From NCBI GenBank assembly GCA_021769135.1, contig JAETTM010000040.1, positions 1-39,249 on the forward strand: a stretch of DNA of 39,249 nt. The letters run 5' to 3'. Position numbers and translations under genes: made by a program. Positions 7,687 through 15,403 of the stretch are shown one piece after another (position 1 is the first letter of the stretch; each line of letters opens with the position of its first letter). The stretch is from Lachnospiraceae bacterium (GTDB taxonomy: Bacteria; Bacillota; Clostridia; Lachnospirales; Lachnospiraceae). Under the pieces are notes generated by a model that was not told the origin of the DNA, searched no databases, and saw only the letters and a program-made list of their open reading frames with translations.

Positions 7687-7752
7687 GGCTTATTTGTTTG
7701 TAACGAAAAGAACTTTTGCGGCACTTATGAATGTACGGGTAAAATCCCCATT

Positions 7753-7777
7753 GCTATCCGGTTTTGGACCGGACAGC
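7753..7777 (+). other. Stem-loop in the sigma-factor leader
   Basis: GCT-A-TCCGGT (7753-7762) pairs with ACCGGA-C-AGC (7768-7777) around a 5-base loop. There is no T tract, so it is not a clear terminator. It lies about 50 bases before the sigma-factor start. No convincing promoter was identified in 7687-7827; a TGTAAC at about 7699 resembles an ECF -35 but lacks a matching -10. Confidence 0.35.
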
Positions 7778-7827
7778 GGTTGCTCCTTTAATGGAAGCTG
7801 TGGGGAGATGACAGGACGGAAAGAGAG

Positions 7828-8355
7828 GTGAGACGGGAAGCGGTGGATAAGCAGAAGGGAAAACAATTATATGAAGAGAACGTGAAGGCTGTTTATAAAT
7901 ACCTGTTCTGCTTAACCCATAATGCTGATTTGGCTGAGGAACTGACCCAGGAGACCTTTTATCAGGCGATGAAAGGGATGGATAAATTCAGGGGCGAATG
8001 CAAGATTTCCGTCTGGCTTTGCCAGATTGGGAAGAGGCTCTGGTATAAGGAACTGGAGAAAAAACGCAGGGAGATACCGGTGGCGGAAACAATGGAAGAG
8101 GGCGCGCAGGAAACGGGCGCTTTTGGCAGCATTGAGAACGATTATCTGCTCAATGTGGAAAAGGTGGAGCTGTTTCGGATGCTGCATCATTTGGACATTA
8201 CTACGAGGGAAGTGATGTACCTTAGGCTGACCGGTGAACTTAGTTTTGCGGAAATTGGGAGCATTATGGGAAAAACGGAAAATTGGGCAAGAGTTACTTT
8301 TTACAGGGGCAAACAGAAGCTGATGAAAGGAAGAGAAGAATGGAACAACGGTTAG
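7828..8355 (+). CDS. ECF-type RNA polymerase sigma factor
   Basis: This 175-residue group 4 sigma factor contains regions 2 and 4 only. Region 2 shows YKYLFCLTHNADLAEELTQETFYQAM (about residues 23-48). Region 4 shows the helix-turn-helix SFAEIGSIMGKTENWARVTFYRGKQKL near the C-terminus. The listed GTG start has a purine-rich GGAAAGAG site close by; a GTG at 7843 is equally possible. It overlaps the next gene by 16 bases, which encodes a zinc-finger membrane protein, so the two form a sigma/anti-sigma pair that is translationally coupled. Confidence 0.9.
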   Translation: MRREAVDKQKGKQLYEENVKAVYKYLFCLTHNADLAEELTQETFYQAMKGMDKFRGECKISVWLCQIGKRLWYKELEKKRREIPVAETMEEGAQETGAFGSIENDYLLNVEKVELFRMLHHLDITTREVMYLRLTGELSFAEIGSIMGKTENWARVTFYRGKQKLMKGREEWNNG

Positions 8356-9119
8356 TATGCGATACGGTAAGGGATTTGCTTCCCATGTATATCGACCAGA
8401 TGACCAGCGATGCCACTAACAGGTCTATGGAGGAGCATTTGGAAAGCTGCGGGGAATGCAGGGCGGTGATGGAACAGATGAAACAGCCCGTCCAGGCGGA
8501 GACGGCGCCGGAGGTAACGGAATTTAAAAAATTTTTAAAGGAGTCTCGAAAAAGAATGCGGTGGTTTTACTGGTTTATGTTAGCGGCCGCAATGATTGCG
8601 GTACTGACATGTTTTATTGTGAACCTGGCTACGGAAAAGGGACTTTCCTGGTTCTACATTGTCTGCATGGGGATTATGACTGCGTATGTTCCCGCATATG
8701 TGTTCATCGTTTCGGGCAAGCATAAATTCGAGAAAGCGCTGGCGGCTTTAAGCGTTTGCGTCGTCGGCCTGGTGGGAACGGTACAAATTGTGCTGTATTA
8801 TTTGATGGGAACAGGGGATATATGGTTTTGGGAAATAGGCCTGCCGATAGTTTCCTACTGGCTGGTGGTTGTGTGGATGGGGGTATTTTTCCGAATTATT
8901 TTCCATTGCAACTGGCTCTATGTCCTGGCTGTCATAGCGTTTCTGGCTATACCGGGCAACTATTTTACAAACCGTTTGGCAGGCTATTATGAAGGCGTTG
9001 GCGACATGCTTAAAAATTTTATTTCCGATGGGCTGGGAAATTTGCTGGCAGCTATTTTCCTGCTGCTTTGTGCGAAGTGGTGGGATTGCAAGGGGAATAA
9101 AGCGGAAAAAAATTCGTAA
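8340..9119 (+). CDS. Membrane anti-sigma factor with zinc-finger domain
   Basis: This 259-residue protein starts inside the sigma gene (ATG 8340). The N-terminal domain (about 1-50) has the ZAS pattern Cys7 and His33-x3-Cys37-x2-Cys40 in MEEHLESCGECRAVM, typical of anti-sigma factors that bind ECF sigma at the membrane face. A cytoplasmic linker leads to about six hydrophobic helices from residue 75 on (WFYWFMLAAAMIAVLTCFIV and so on), more than the single helix of a classic anti-sigma. The multi-helix domain may sense a membrane or envelope signal, which is inference. The C-terminus is short and charged. Confidence 0.85.
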   Translation: MEQRLVCDTVRDLLPMYIDQMTSDATNRSMEEHLESCGECRAVMEQMKQPVQAETAPEVTEFKKFLKESRKRMRWFYWFMLAAAMIAVLTCFIVNLATEKGLSWFYIVCMGIMTAYVPAYVFIVSGKHKFEKALAALSVCVVGLVGTVQIVLYYLMGTGDIWFWEIGLPIVSYWLVVVWMGVFFRIIFHCNWLYVLAVIAFLAIPGNYFTNRLAGYYEGVGDMLKNFISDGLGNLLAAIFLLLCAKWWDCKGNKAEKNS

Positions 9120-9176
9120 AATCAGGCACAAATGGATTTCGAGAGCATATAAACGGGAAATGGAAGGAGAACGGAG

Positions 9177-9362
9177 ATGGAGAATGGGTATTTCAATGAG
9201 GCTTTGTCGAATTTCACAAAGGATTTTGCCTATGGTGGGGCTATTCGGCATCTGGTGGATAAAGGGTATACGGCGGAGCGGATCATAAAGGAGTTCAATT
9301 ACCCCCTTTCCAGGGAGAGTATCGAGAAGATGGTGGAGGGGTATCGGAAGAGTAAAGTGTGA
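9177..9362 (+). CDS. Small conserved protein of unknown function
   Basis: This is a 61-residue soluble protein, MENGYFNEALSNFTKDF at its start, with an AAGGAG site 7 bases before the ATG. The middle (GGAIRHLVDKGYTAERIIKEFNYPLSRESIEKM) looks like two or three short helices and could be a minimal helix-turn-helix, but no function is known to me. Similar small proteins with the pattern GGAIRHLxxxGY...I appear to recur in this bacterial group. It is 57 bases after the anti-sigma gene and may belong to the same transcript. Confidence 0.6.
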   Translation: MENGYFNEALSNFTKDFAYGGAIRHLVDKGYTAERIIKEFNYPLSRESIEKMVEGYRKSKV

Positions 9363-9386
9363 ATTGCTGTTTCCGGAATACATGTG

Positions 9387-9434
9387 ATGCCCGGCTGCCG
9401 CCCTATACAAGTTCCTGGGCCGGCAGCCGGGCAT
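9387..9434. terminator. Strong 14-bp hairpin, probable bidirectional terminator
   Basis: ATGCCCGGCTGCCG (9387-9400) pairs perfectly with 9421-9434. It lies between two convergent genes, so a shared terminator is the simplest reading. Neither side has a proper T tract, which leaves a REP-like or RNA-stabilising role open. Confidence 0.5.
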
Positions 9435-9460
9435 TACAAAATCCCTATGACATTACATAG

Positions 9461-9823
9461 TCAGGACAGCGCCTGTTCGAATACTTTGAGCAGCTGCTCC
9501 CGATGAAAAGGCTTATCCACAAAGCCTTTTGCGCCGATAGCCTTTGCCCTTTCAAAAGTATCGTCATATGCCAGTGATGAGACTATAACGATTCTTGCAT
9601 CCGGATGTTCTTTCAGAATAAGCTCGGAAGCGTCCAGCCCGTCCATTCCCTGCATAATGATATCCATTGTCACCAAATCGGGCTTTACTTCATCGTACTG
9701 AACAATGGCATCCTCGCCGCTTCGGCAATGCGCTGCGATTTCATAATCCGTTCCCTCCAGAACATCACCCAACTGAACCCGGACCAACCGGGAATCATCT
9801 ACCACCATAATTCGTCTTTTCAT
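9461..9823 (-). CDS. CheY-like single-domain response regulator
   Basis: This 120-residue receiver domain has no output domain. Acidic pocket Asp9/Asp10, phospho-acceptor Asp54 (VTMDIIMQGMDG), Ser82/Ser83 and Lys104 (FVDKPF) are all present. The ATG at 9823 follows a GGGAG site on the minus strand. It is the last gene of a minus-strand signalling operon with a CheX-like phosphatase, another receiver protein and a hybrid kinase. It is probably phosphorylated via the kinase HPt domain and dephosphorylated by the CheX-like protein. No flagellar or chemoreceptor genes are nearby. Confidence 0.92.
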   Translation of the reverse strand: MKRRIMVVDDSRLVRVQLGDVLEGTDYEIAAHCRSGEDAIVQYDEVKPDLVTMDIIMQGMDGLDASELILKEHPDARIVIVSSLAYDDTFERAKAIGAKGFVDKPFHREQLLKVFEQALS

Positions 9824-9848
9824 ATCAAATGCTCCCTTCTTTCAGGTT

Positions 9849-10331
9849 TCACCCGGAAACGGCCCCGCTGTCATCGGAACAAGGCACATGGTGAATTAAC
9901 TGTGCGCCTCCGCAATACTCATCGGAATATGTAAGTACAAACTGTATTTCTCGCCCTTCAGGCTCATAGCGTCCGTGATAAAACGCAGGCGGGCCAAAAT
10001 GTGCCGAAACTTGTGTGGCCCGAAACATTGCTCCGGCTATCCTGCCGCAAAGTACATTAAAATATTCTTTGCTGAACTCTTCCAAATCTTCGGGGCTGAC
10101 CGATTCCTCATGAAAGGAATTGCATGCCATACGGTATAGCAGCCGGGTATCGGCACAGAGGGTAAGGCTGGTGTTAAACCCTTTATCAAAGGTAATTTGA
10201 ACAGTACAAAGATCCTCCCCTGGCGACTGGTTCCCCTGGTGAAGACGTACGCCTGCGGTGCGCTCCGTTACATCCTGAACAGCCTGATCCAATATCTGCT
10301 CAAGTTCATCTTTCGCCATAGCATTATTCAT
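9849..10331 (-). CDS. CheX-like phosphatase (CheC/CheX/FliY fold)
   Basis: This 160-residue protein has the ExxN active-site motif of CheX/CheC phosphatases in EYFNVLCGRIAGAMF (Glu89, Asn92, with glycines at 96 and 100). CheX and CheC hydrolyse phospho-CheY. The start at 10331 (MNNAMAKDEL) has GGGGG 7 bases upstream; the frame is open a further nine codons, but that part covers the ribosome site. Only one ExxN motif is seen, as in CheX. It lies between two receiver genes, which fits a role as their off switch. The N-terminal 80 residues are more divergent. Confidence 0.75.
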   Translation of the reverse strand: MNNAMAKDELEQILDQAVQDVTERTAGVRLHQGNQSPGEDLCTVQITFDKGFNTSLTLCADTRLLYRMACNSFHEESVSPEDLEEFSKEYFNVLCGRIAGAMFRATQVSAHFGPPAFYHGRYEPEGREIQFVLTYSDEYCGGAQLIHHVPCSDDSGAVSG

Positions 10332-10371
10332 CTCATAACCCCCTTTCTTCTGCATCATAATCCATATGCTT

Positions 10372-10767
10372 TTATTTCCCCTGCTCCAAAACGCGTTGGA
10401 TTCTTTCGAGCAGTGCGCCGGAATAAAAAGGTTTCAGTATGTAATCGCAAATCCCCAACTTGGCGCTTTCCAGAACGAAGTTCTTATCCTCTACGCCGGT
10501 AAGCATAATCACCGGTATGTCCGCCCTATCTTTCATAGCGCGTATTACCTGCAGCGTTTCAATGCCGTTCATTTGCGGCATCTGGATATCCAGCAGAATA
10601 AGGTCAGGCTTCTCCTGCTTTAGATATTTTAAAGCCCGTACTCCTGAATTGACTGTAATTACTTCATAATCATTGTTCAGGATATCCGAAATTCGTGTCA
10701 AGACCATTGCGGTATCGTCTACCGCTAAAATGCATTTTTTAGAAGTCCCGCCATTCGCTTGGCTCAT
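10372..10767 (-). CDS. Response regulator receiver protein
   Basis: This 131-residue single receiver domain has Asp17/Asp18, phospho-acceptor Asp60 (LILLDIQMPQMNG), Thr90 and Lys112 (YILKPF). The start at 10767 (MSQANGG) is chosen because GGAGG lies nine bases upstream; ATGs at 10773 and 10788 are possible but badly spaced. The gene start overlaps the end of the hybrid kinase gene by 29 bases, which suggests translational coupling. With no DNA-binding output, it probably acts by protein contact or as a phosphate shuttle. Confidence 0.9.
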   Translation of the reverse strand: MSQANGGTSKKCILAVDDTAMVLTRISDILNNDYEVITVNSGVRALKYLKQEKPDLILLDIQMPQMNGIETLQVIRAMKDRADIPVIMLTGVEDKNFVLESAKLGICDYILKPFYSGALLERIQRVLEQGK

Positions 10768-13615
10768 TTGCATTTTCCTCCTTTCCAAGTATGCTTAGAA
10801 GCTGGTCCAACAGCTCTTCCGCATTATCGTCTTCATATAACTTCAACTGTTCCCGCGTCTGCGAAAGGAGAACCTCTGCGTCTTTTGGCAATTCATGAAG
10901 CAGCATTGCATCCACTCTTTCCGAACATTCCCGGGAGCGAAAATGCCTTAATTCTTCCAGAGCTGTAGCTGCCTGTTCCCTTAGTTCCTGTATTGACAGG
11001 AGGGGGAGCTTTTCTTTCTGGCCGTTTTCCTGTCTGCGTTGGGCCAGAAACTGTTCGATATTTGCCAGAAGGTTCTCATATTCCGCTAACAGCAATGGGA
11101 ACTGGCCGGAAATAAATTCCCTGTCGCCCTGTGCGGCGGCATTCTCATGCGCACGGGCCATGGCTGAGACATCCCTGGCTCCGATATTGGCGGATGCGCT
11201 TTTGAGCCCGTGCACTTCGATTTGATAGCGTAAAATATCTGTTTCCACAAGTTCGGGAAGAAGCTTTATCTTGCGTCTGCCGTCCATGCAGTAAAGATTC
11301 AGTAAATCTATGAACCCCTCTTCATCGCCGGAATAATATTGCATTGCAGCGTTCATATCCACCCCGTTAATATGAAATGCCGACGGATCCAAAGGTTTGG
11401 ATTCCTGTTCCTTGTTTTCTATTTGTCTGTACTTTTCCGGTACCCAGCGCAATAAAAGCTGGTTCAGCTCTTTTCTGTCAAGAGGTTTGGCAATGAAATC
11501 CTGAAAACCGCTTTGAAGGAAATGCTCCCGCATACCTTCCATGGCGTTGGCGGTTAACGCGATAATAACAGGGGCAGCCCCGTTTTCGCCGCAGTCTCTG
11601 CGGATAATCTCCGCCGCCTCAATGCCGTCCATGCCAGGCATCATGTGGTCCATGAAGATGATATCATACCGGGAGGCGCACACCAGTTCAATAGCCTCCG
11701 GCCCGCTTTCCGCCTCGGTCAAATCAAAACCATAATTTTTCAGGAAACCTCTGGCCACCTTGCGGTTGATGACATTATCATCTACGATGAGCACTTTCAC
11801 ACCGGGTGCGGTGAACATATCCGTAATTTTTTGTTCTGCCTGAGGAATGGCAGGCATCTCCGAAACAGGGCGGCTGTCTACAATTTTCTGGGGGATGGAA
11901 ATCGTAACCGTCGTTCCTTTGCCATAAGTGCTTTCCACTTCAATGGTGCCTTCCATCAGTTCCACCAGATGCTTTACAATGGCAAGGCCCAAGCCGGTGC
12001 CTTCCGCGCTCCGGTTTCGCTTGGAGTCCACCTGGCGGAAATCTTCAAAAATCTTGCCAAGGTCTTCCTCCCGAATGCCGCAGCCCGTATCCTCCACACA
12101 GAAAATAAGAAGTTCCTCATCCTCATTCGTTCCGGCTTTTCCGGTAATATATGCGCGTACATATCCTTTTTCCGTAAATTTTATGGCATTGCTGAGAATA
12201 TTAATCAGAATCTGCTTAATCCTGCCGTCATCGCCGTTATAGCGGCAGGGAATCGTTTCGTCGCACTCGTACTTCAAAATCAGCCCCCGTTGGGAAGCCG
12301 CCATATCCATCATCCCAATGATTTCGTCAGCCATAACTTTTATGTAGTAATTCGTATATGCCAATTCCATTTTACCCGCTTCTACCTTGGACAGGTCCAA
12401 AATATCATTGATAATCGCCAGCAGGCTTTTGGCCGCAGACTGTACATCCTTGGCGTGGGCATAAATTTCCGTATCCGCGCATTCTTCCATGATAATATCG
12501 TTCAGCCCGATGATAGCGTTCATCGGGGTCCGTATTTCGTGGGACATATTGGCAAGGAATTCGCTTTTTGCAATGCTGGCTTTCTCCGCCTGGCGCCGCA
12601 CCCGCTTAATCTCATTGATATAGGCCTTTATGTCGGTCATATCCAGAATTAAAATTACGCAGCCCTGTATCCTTCCGTTTTCACCTATGATATGCTTGCT
12701 ATGGCTTTCATAGTGCTGTTCGTTAATGGAAAAGCTCTGGGGGATGTTCTCGTTAAGCATTTCTTCGCGAAAACCTTCCACTACCCTGATGTTTTCCCCC
12801 GGCTTATGGGCAGTCAAGCTGGTAAAAATATTTGCCGCCGCCCTGTTATAGCTGACCAGCCGGTCATGGTCATCCAATGCGATTACCCCATCGCCCAGGC
12901 TTTCCAGAACTTTCTCTGCGGCCAGATGACGAAAATCATAATTGCGGCGTCCCCAGATTACGATGACCACCATGGACATGGATATTGTCAGCGTTATCGG
13001 AGTGAAATCAAATACTTTCACTAATTTACAAACATAGGCTATCAACATAATGACGGGCAGGGCGGAAATCCCCAGAATGGTCCAATATTGACGGTTAACC
13101 AGCCTGTCCGAGCGCTCGCGGATAGCGCGCACCAATGTGTATATGCAAAGTGTATAAGGAATAATTATGCGGCTGAACATAAAAAATATATACAATGGGC
13201 CATAGGTGATGCTGATATGGTAAAATCCATTCGCGTCCGCCGTCCACTGTACTTCCCGGTAGAAAAGGCCATACCAATTAAAAAATACCGAAGGGAGGGC
13301 AAAGAAGCTTACTGCGAAAAGAACCCTTAAAAGCTTTTTGGGGGGAGCGATATAACAATAGATATAAATAAACCAACAATAACATAGCGGTATAAAAACG
13401 GAGCCTACATTTTCCACAGTCACTGCCGTTATCGCAGCCTCCACCGTTGGGGCGGTCAGTTCCAAAAGATACCCCACATTTTGCACCAGTGAGCCGCACA
13501 TAATAATGATTAGCAGTTTCTGTTCTTTGGCCCCATCCCCGTTAAGCAGAAGGAGCAAAGCTACAACAGTCAGGCATATGCCGAAACATTCCAATGCGAT
13601 AACTAAGTTTACCAT
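10739..13615 (-). CDS. Hybrid sensor histidine kinase: 7TM-PAS-HisKA-HATPase-REC-HPt
   Basis: This is a 958-residue membrane kinase. Residues 1-220 hold about seven hydrophobic helices (HisKA_7TM-type sensor). A PAS-like domain covers 225-330. The HisKA H-box is SHEIRTPMN with His359. The ATPase domain has NILSNAIKF (N-box), EDTGCGI and GTGLGLAIVKHL. The receiver is 606-725 with Asp656 (FMDHMMPGMDG) and Lys710, and the HPt has His802 (VHGLKSASANIGA). The helical tail 860-958 is unassigned. The ATG at 13615 is chosen for its GGAAAGG site and the hydrophobic start MVNLVIALECFGICLTVVALL. The frame stays open for 411 codons upstream, but that stretch is antisense to glnA and not real. It is the first gene of a four-gene operon. 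Confidence 0.93.
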   Translation of the reverse strand: MVNLVIALECFGICLTVVALLLLLNGDGAKEQKLLIIIMCGSLVQNVGYLLELTAPTVEAAITAVTVENVGSVFIPLCYCWFIYIYCYIAPPKKLLRVLFAVSFFALPSVFFNWYGLFYREVQWTADANGFYHISITYGPLYIFFMFSRIIIPYTLCIYTLVRAIRERSDRLVNRQYWTILGISALPVIMLIAYVCKLVKVFDFTPITLTISMSMVVIVIWGRRNYDFRHLAAEKVLESLGDGVIALDDHDRLVSYNRAAANIFTSLTAHKPGENIRVVEGFREEMLNENIPQSFSINEQHYESHSKHIIGENGRIQGCVILILDMTDIKAYINEIKRVRRQAEKASIAKSEFLANMSHEIRTPMNAIIGLNDIIMEECADTEIYAHAKDVQSAAKSLLAIINDILDLSKVEAGKMELAYTNYYIKVMADEIIGMMDMAASQRGLILKYECDETIPCRYNGDDGRIKQILINILSNAIKFTEKGYVRAYITGKAGTNEDEELLIFCVEDTGCGIREEDLGKIFEDFRQVDSKRNRSAEGTGLGLAIVKHLVELMEGTIEVESTYGKGTTVTISIPQKIVDSRPVSEMPAIPQAEQKITDMFTAPGVKVLIVDDNVINRKVARGFLKNYGFDLTEAESGPEAIELVCASRYDIIFMDHMMPGMDGIEAAEIIRRDCGENGAAPVIIALTANAMEGMREHFLQSGFQDFIAKPLDRKELNQLLLRWVPEKYRQIENKEQESKPLDPSAFHINGVDMNAAMQYYSGDEEGFIDLLNLYCMDGRRKIKLLPELVETDILRYQIEVHGLKSASANIGARDVSAMARAHENAAAQGDREFISGQFPLLLAEYENLLANIEQFLAQRRQENGQKEKLPLLSIQELREQAATALEELRHFRSRECSERVDAMLLHELPKDAEVLLSQTREQLKLYEDDNAEELLDQLLSILGKEENANEPSEWRDF

Positions 13616-13680
13616 AATACCTTTCCGCCCGCTTGCGGCCTTATTGGCCGACAGGATGGCTTTTTCGTTTATTTCCGCAG

Positions 13681-13730
13681 GCAATGAGCCGGAGGCCATG
13701 CCCGCATGGGCATATGGCAAATGCTGCAGG
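13681..13730. repeat. Dispersed palindromic repeat (copy 3, diverged) in the kinase leader
   Basis: GCAATGAGCC (13681-13690) and GCATATGGCAAATGCTG (13710-13726) match the flanks of copies 1 and 2. The inner stem differs: ATGCCC (13698-13703) with GGGCAT (13708-13713), or alternatively GCCAT with ATGGC. It falls in the transcribed leader of the histidine-kinase operon. Confidence 0.5.
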
Positions 13731-13748
13731 ATATTTGATACTAAAAAT

Positions 13749-13777
13749 ACAATATTACAATTTTGCTGCGGTGTCAA
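13749..13777 (-). promoter_or_regulatory. Promoter of the histidine-kinase signalling operon
   Basis: On the minus strand TTGACA (13772-13777), a 17-base spacer and TATTGT (13749-13754) form a promoter with a perfect -35. The leader would be about 130 nt and includes the palindromic repeat. Confidence 0.6.
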
Positions 13778-13831
13778 GGAATAGCGCATGGATACAGGGC
13801 GTTTCATGAATAATAATTCGCGTAAACATTC

Positions 13832-13860
13832 TTGATAAGCAAAGGGCGATATGATAAGAT
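13832..13860 (+). promoter_or_regulatory. Predicted promoter of the glutamine synthetase gene
   Basis: TTGATA (13832-13837), 17 bases and TAAGAT (13855-13860) lie about 95 bases before the glnA start. The 13616-13954 gap otherwise holds only the divergent kinase promoter and the repeat. No glutamine riboswitch was recognised. Confidence 0.45.
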
Positions 13861-13954
13861 AAAACCACTTTAACGGAGAGGAACCTATTTCGTATCCGTT
13901 AAAAATGCGGGTATGCAGCGAACAAAAAATGAAAAAGAAAGGGATGGGGTTATC

Positions 13955-15385
13955 ATGGACAAGATTCAGGAAATTAAAAAATTGTGTGAAGAAAAGCAGA
14001 TTCGTATGATTGACTTCAAAATGACAGATATTGACGGGCGCTGGAGGCACATTACGATTCCGGTAGAGCGGTTTGACGAAAATACGTTTATTTACGGCAT
14101 CGGGTTTGACGGCTCCAATTACGGGTATGCGCCTATCGAAAAGAGCGACATGGTATTTTTGCCGGATGCCGATACGGCTTATGTAGACCCGTTCGCGTCC
14201 GTGCCTACGCTGACAATGTGCGGAAACGTATGTACAATAGGGAAAGGAGAGAACATACCCTTTGACCAATATCCTAAGAATGTAAGCCTGCGTGCGGTAG
14301 AGTATATGAAGGAAAGCGGAATTGCGGACAGAATGATTATCGGACCGGAATTTGAATTTTATCTGTTTGACACTGCCCGTTATGAAGTGACGCCCTGGCA
14401 GTGCGGGTATCGGATTGACACGAAGCAGGCCGACTGGAACTGCAGCCTGGACAAGGAAGGCAACAATGGATATGAAGTCCCTTATAAAGGGGGCTATCAT
14501 GTAGCGGCACCCCAGGACGTGGGGTATGATTTGCGCAGCCGGATGTGCATGATGATGGAAGACTGGGGGATTAAAGTAAAATATCATCACCATGAAGTGG
14601 GCGGCCCCGGACAGATGGAGATAGAAGTGGAATTGGCGGATATGCCGGCGATGGCGGATAATACCATGATTATTAAGTATATCATTAAAAATATGGCGGC
14701 CAGGGAGGGAAAGACTGCTACTTTCCTGCCAAAGCCGATTTACCAGGAAGCGGGCAGCGGGCTTCATGTCCATATGCTGCTGATGAAGGACGGGAAGCCG
14801 TTGTTCTATGATGAAAACGGCTACTCCGGTTTGAGCCGGACTGCCCATTACTTTATTGGAGGCCTGCTAAAGCATATTGCGTCTTTATGCGCGTTTACCA
14901 ACCCTTCCACCAACTCTTTTAAGCGTTTGGTTCCGGGTTATGAGGCACCGGTGACTATCGGATATGCCACATCCAACAGGAGCGCGGTTATAAGGATTCC
15001 GGCTTATGCGAAATCCCCTGAAGCGAAGCGTTTTGAACTGCGAAACCCTGATGCAACGGCGAATCCGTACTACGCCTATGCAGCGATTTTAATGGCGGGC
15101 CTGGACGGGATTAAGAATCATATCGATCCGGAAGAAAACGGCTGGGGACCGTACGATTTTAACCTTTATACCTTATCGGAAGAGGAGAAGAAAAAGATTA
15201 AAGGTCTGCCGAAGTCATTAGGAGAAGCCTTGGATGCCCTGGAAAAGGACCATGATTATTTGACAGAGGGCGGGGTATTCCCGCAGCGCCTGATTGATAT
15301 ATGGGTGGCGCGCAAACGGGAAGAATTGAAGAAAATGGAGCAAATCCCCAACCCGGCGGAATTTAAGATGTATTATGATTTGTAA
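13955..15385 (+). CDS. glnA: Glutamine synthetase (type I family)
   Basis: The enzyme joins ammonia to glutamate with ATP. The protein has 476 residues. The family motifs are in order: GFDGSNYGYAPIEKSDM, GPEFEFYLF (metal-binding Glu), HHHEVGGPGQMEIEVE, GSGLHVHMLLMKDGKPLF, NPSTNSFKRLVPGYEAPV, and RFELRNPDATANPYYAYAAIL. The adenylylation Tyr region of proteobacterial enzymes is not seen. The ATG at 13955 (MDKIQEIKKLCEEKQIRMIDFKMTDIDG) fits the family start; codons upstream from 13913 are unlikely to be used. It is a single-gene transcript with a divergent kinase operon. The C-terminus is 18 bases from the convergent AraC gene with no visible terminator. Confidence 0.95.
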   Translation: MDKIQEIKKLCEEKQIRMIDFKMTDIDGRWRHITIPVERFDENTFIYGIGFDGSNYGYAPIEKSDMVFLPDADTAYVDPFASVPTLTMCGNVCTIGKGENIPFDQYPKNVSLRAVEYMKESGIADRMIIGPEFEFYLFDTARYEVTPWQCGYRIDTKQADWNCSLDKEGNNGYEVPYKGGYHVAAPQDVGYDLRSRMCMMMEDWGIKVKYHHHEVGGPGQMEIEVELADMPAMADNTMIIKYIIKNMAAREGKTATFLPKPIYQEAGSGLHVHMLLMKDGKPLFYDENGYSGLSRTAHYFIGGLLKHIASLCAFTNPSTNSFKRLVPGYEAPVTIGYATSNRSAVIRIPAYAKSPEAKRFELRNPDATANPYYAYAAILMAGLDGIKNHIDPEENGWGPYDFNLYTLSEEEKKKIKGLPKSLGEALDALEKDHDYLTEGGVFPQRLIDIWVARKREELKKMEQIPNPAEFKMYYDL

Positions 15386-15403
15386 AAGTGATGCCAATAT
15401 GGA

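Noticed and set aside
10743-10772. A fourth copy of the ATGAGCCAAG palindromic repeat
   Set aside because: The minus strand reads AAATGAGCCAAGCGAATGGCGG, but this is the coding start of the response regulator and lacks the inner hairpin. The match is probably chance.
11645-12652. A 335-codon plus-strand frame within the kinase gene
   Set aside because: It is an out-of-frame shadow of the kinase ATPase/receiver region, with unlikely composition and no family resemblance.
13780-13954. A glutamine or other riboswitch before glnA
   Set aside because: No known motif or convincing stem set was recognised; only a promoter-like pair is visible.
13616-14848. A 411-codon upstream extension of the histidine kinase frame on the minus strand
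   Set aside because: It is antisense to glutamine synthetase and contains no domain-like sequence. A ribosome site and hydrophobic N-terminus mark the true kinase start at 13615.
15386-15403. A terminator between glnA and the convergent AraC gene
   Set aside because: The 18-base gap has no inverted repeat.
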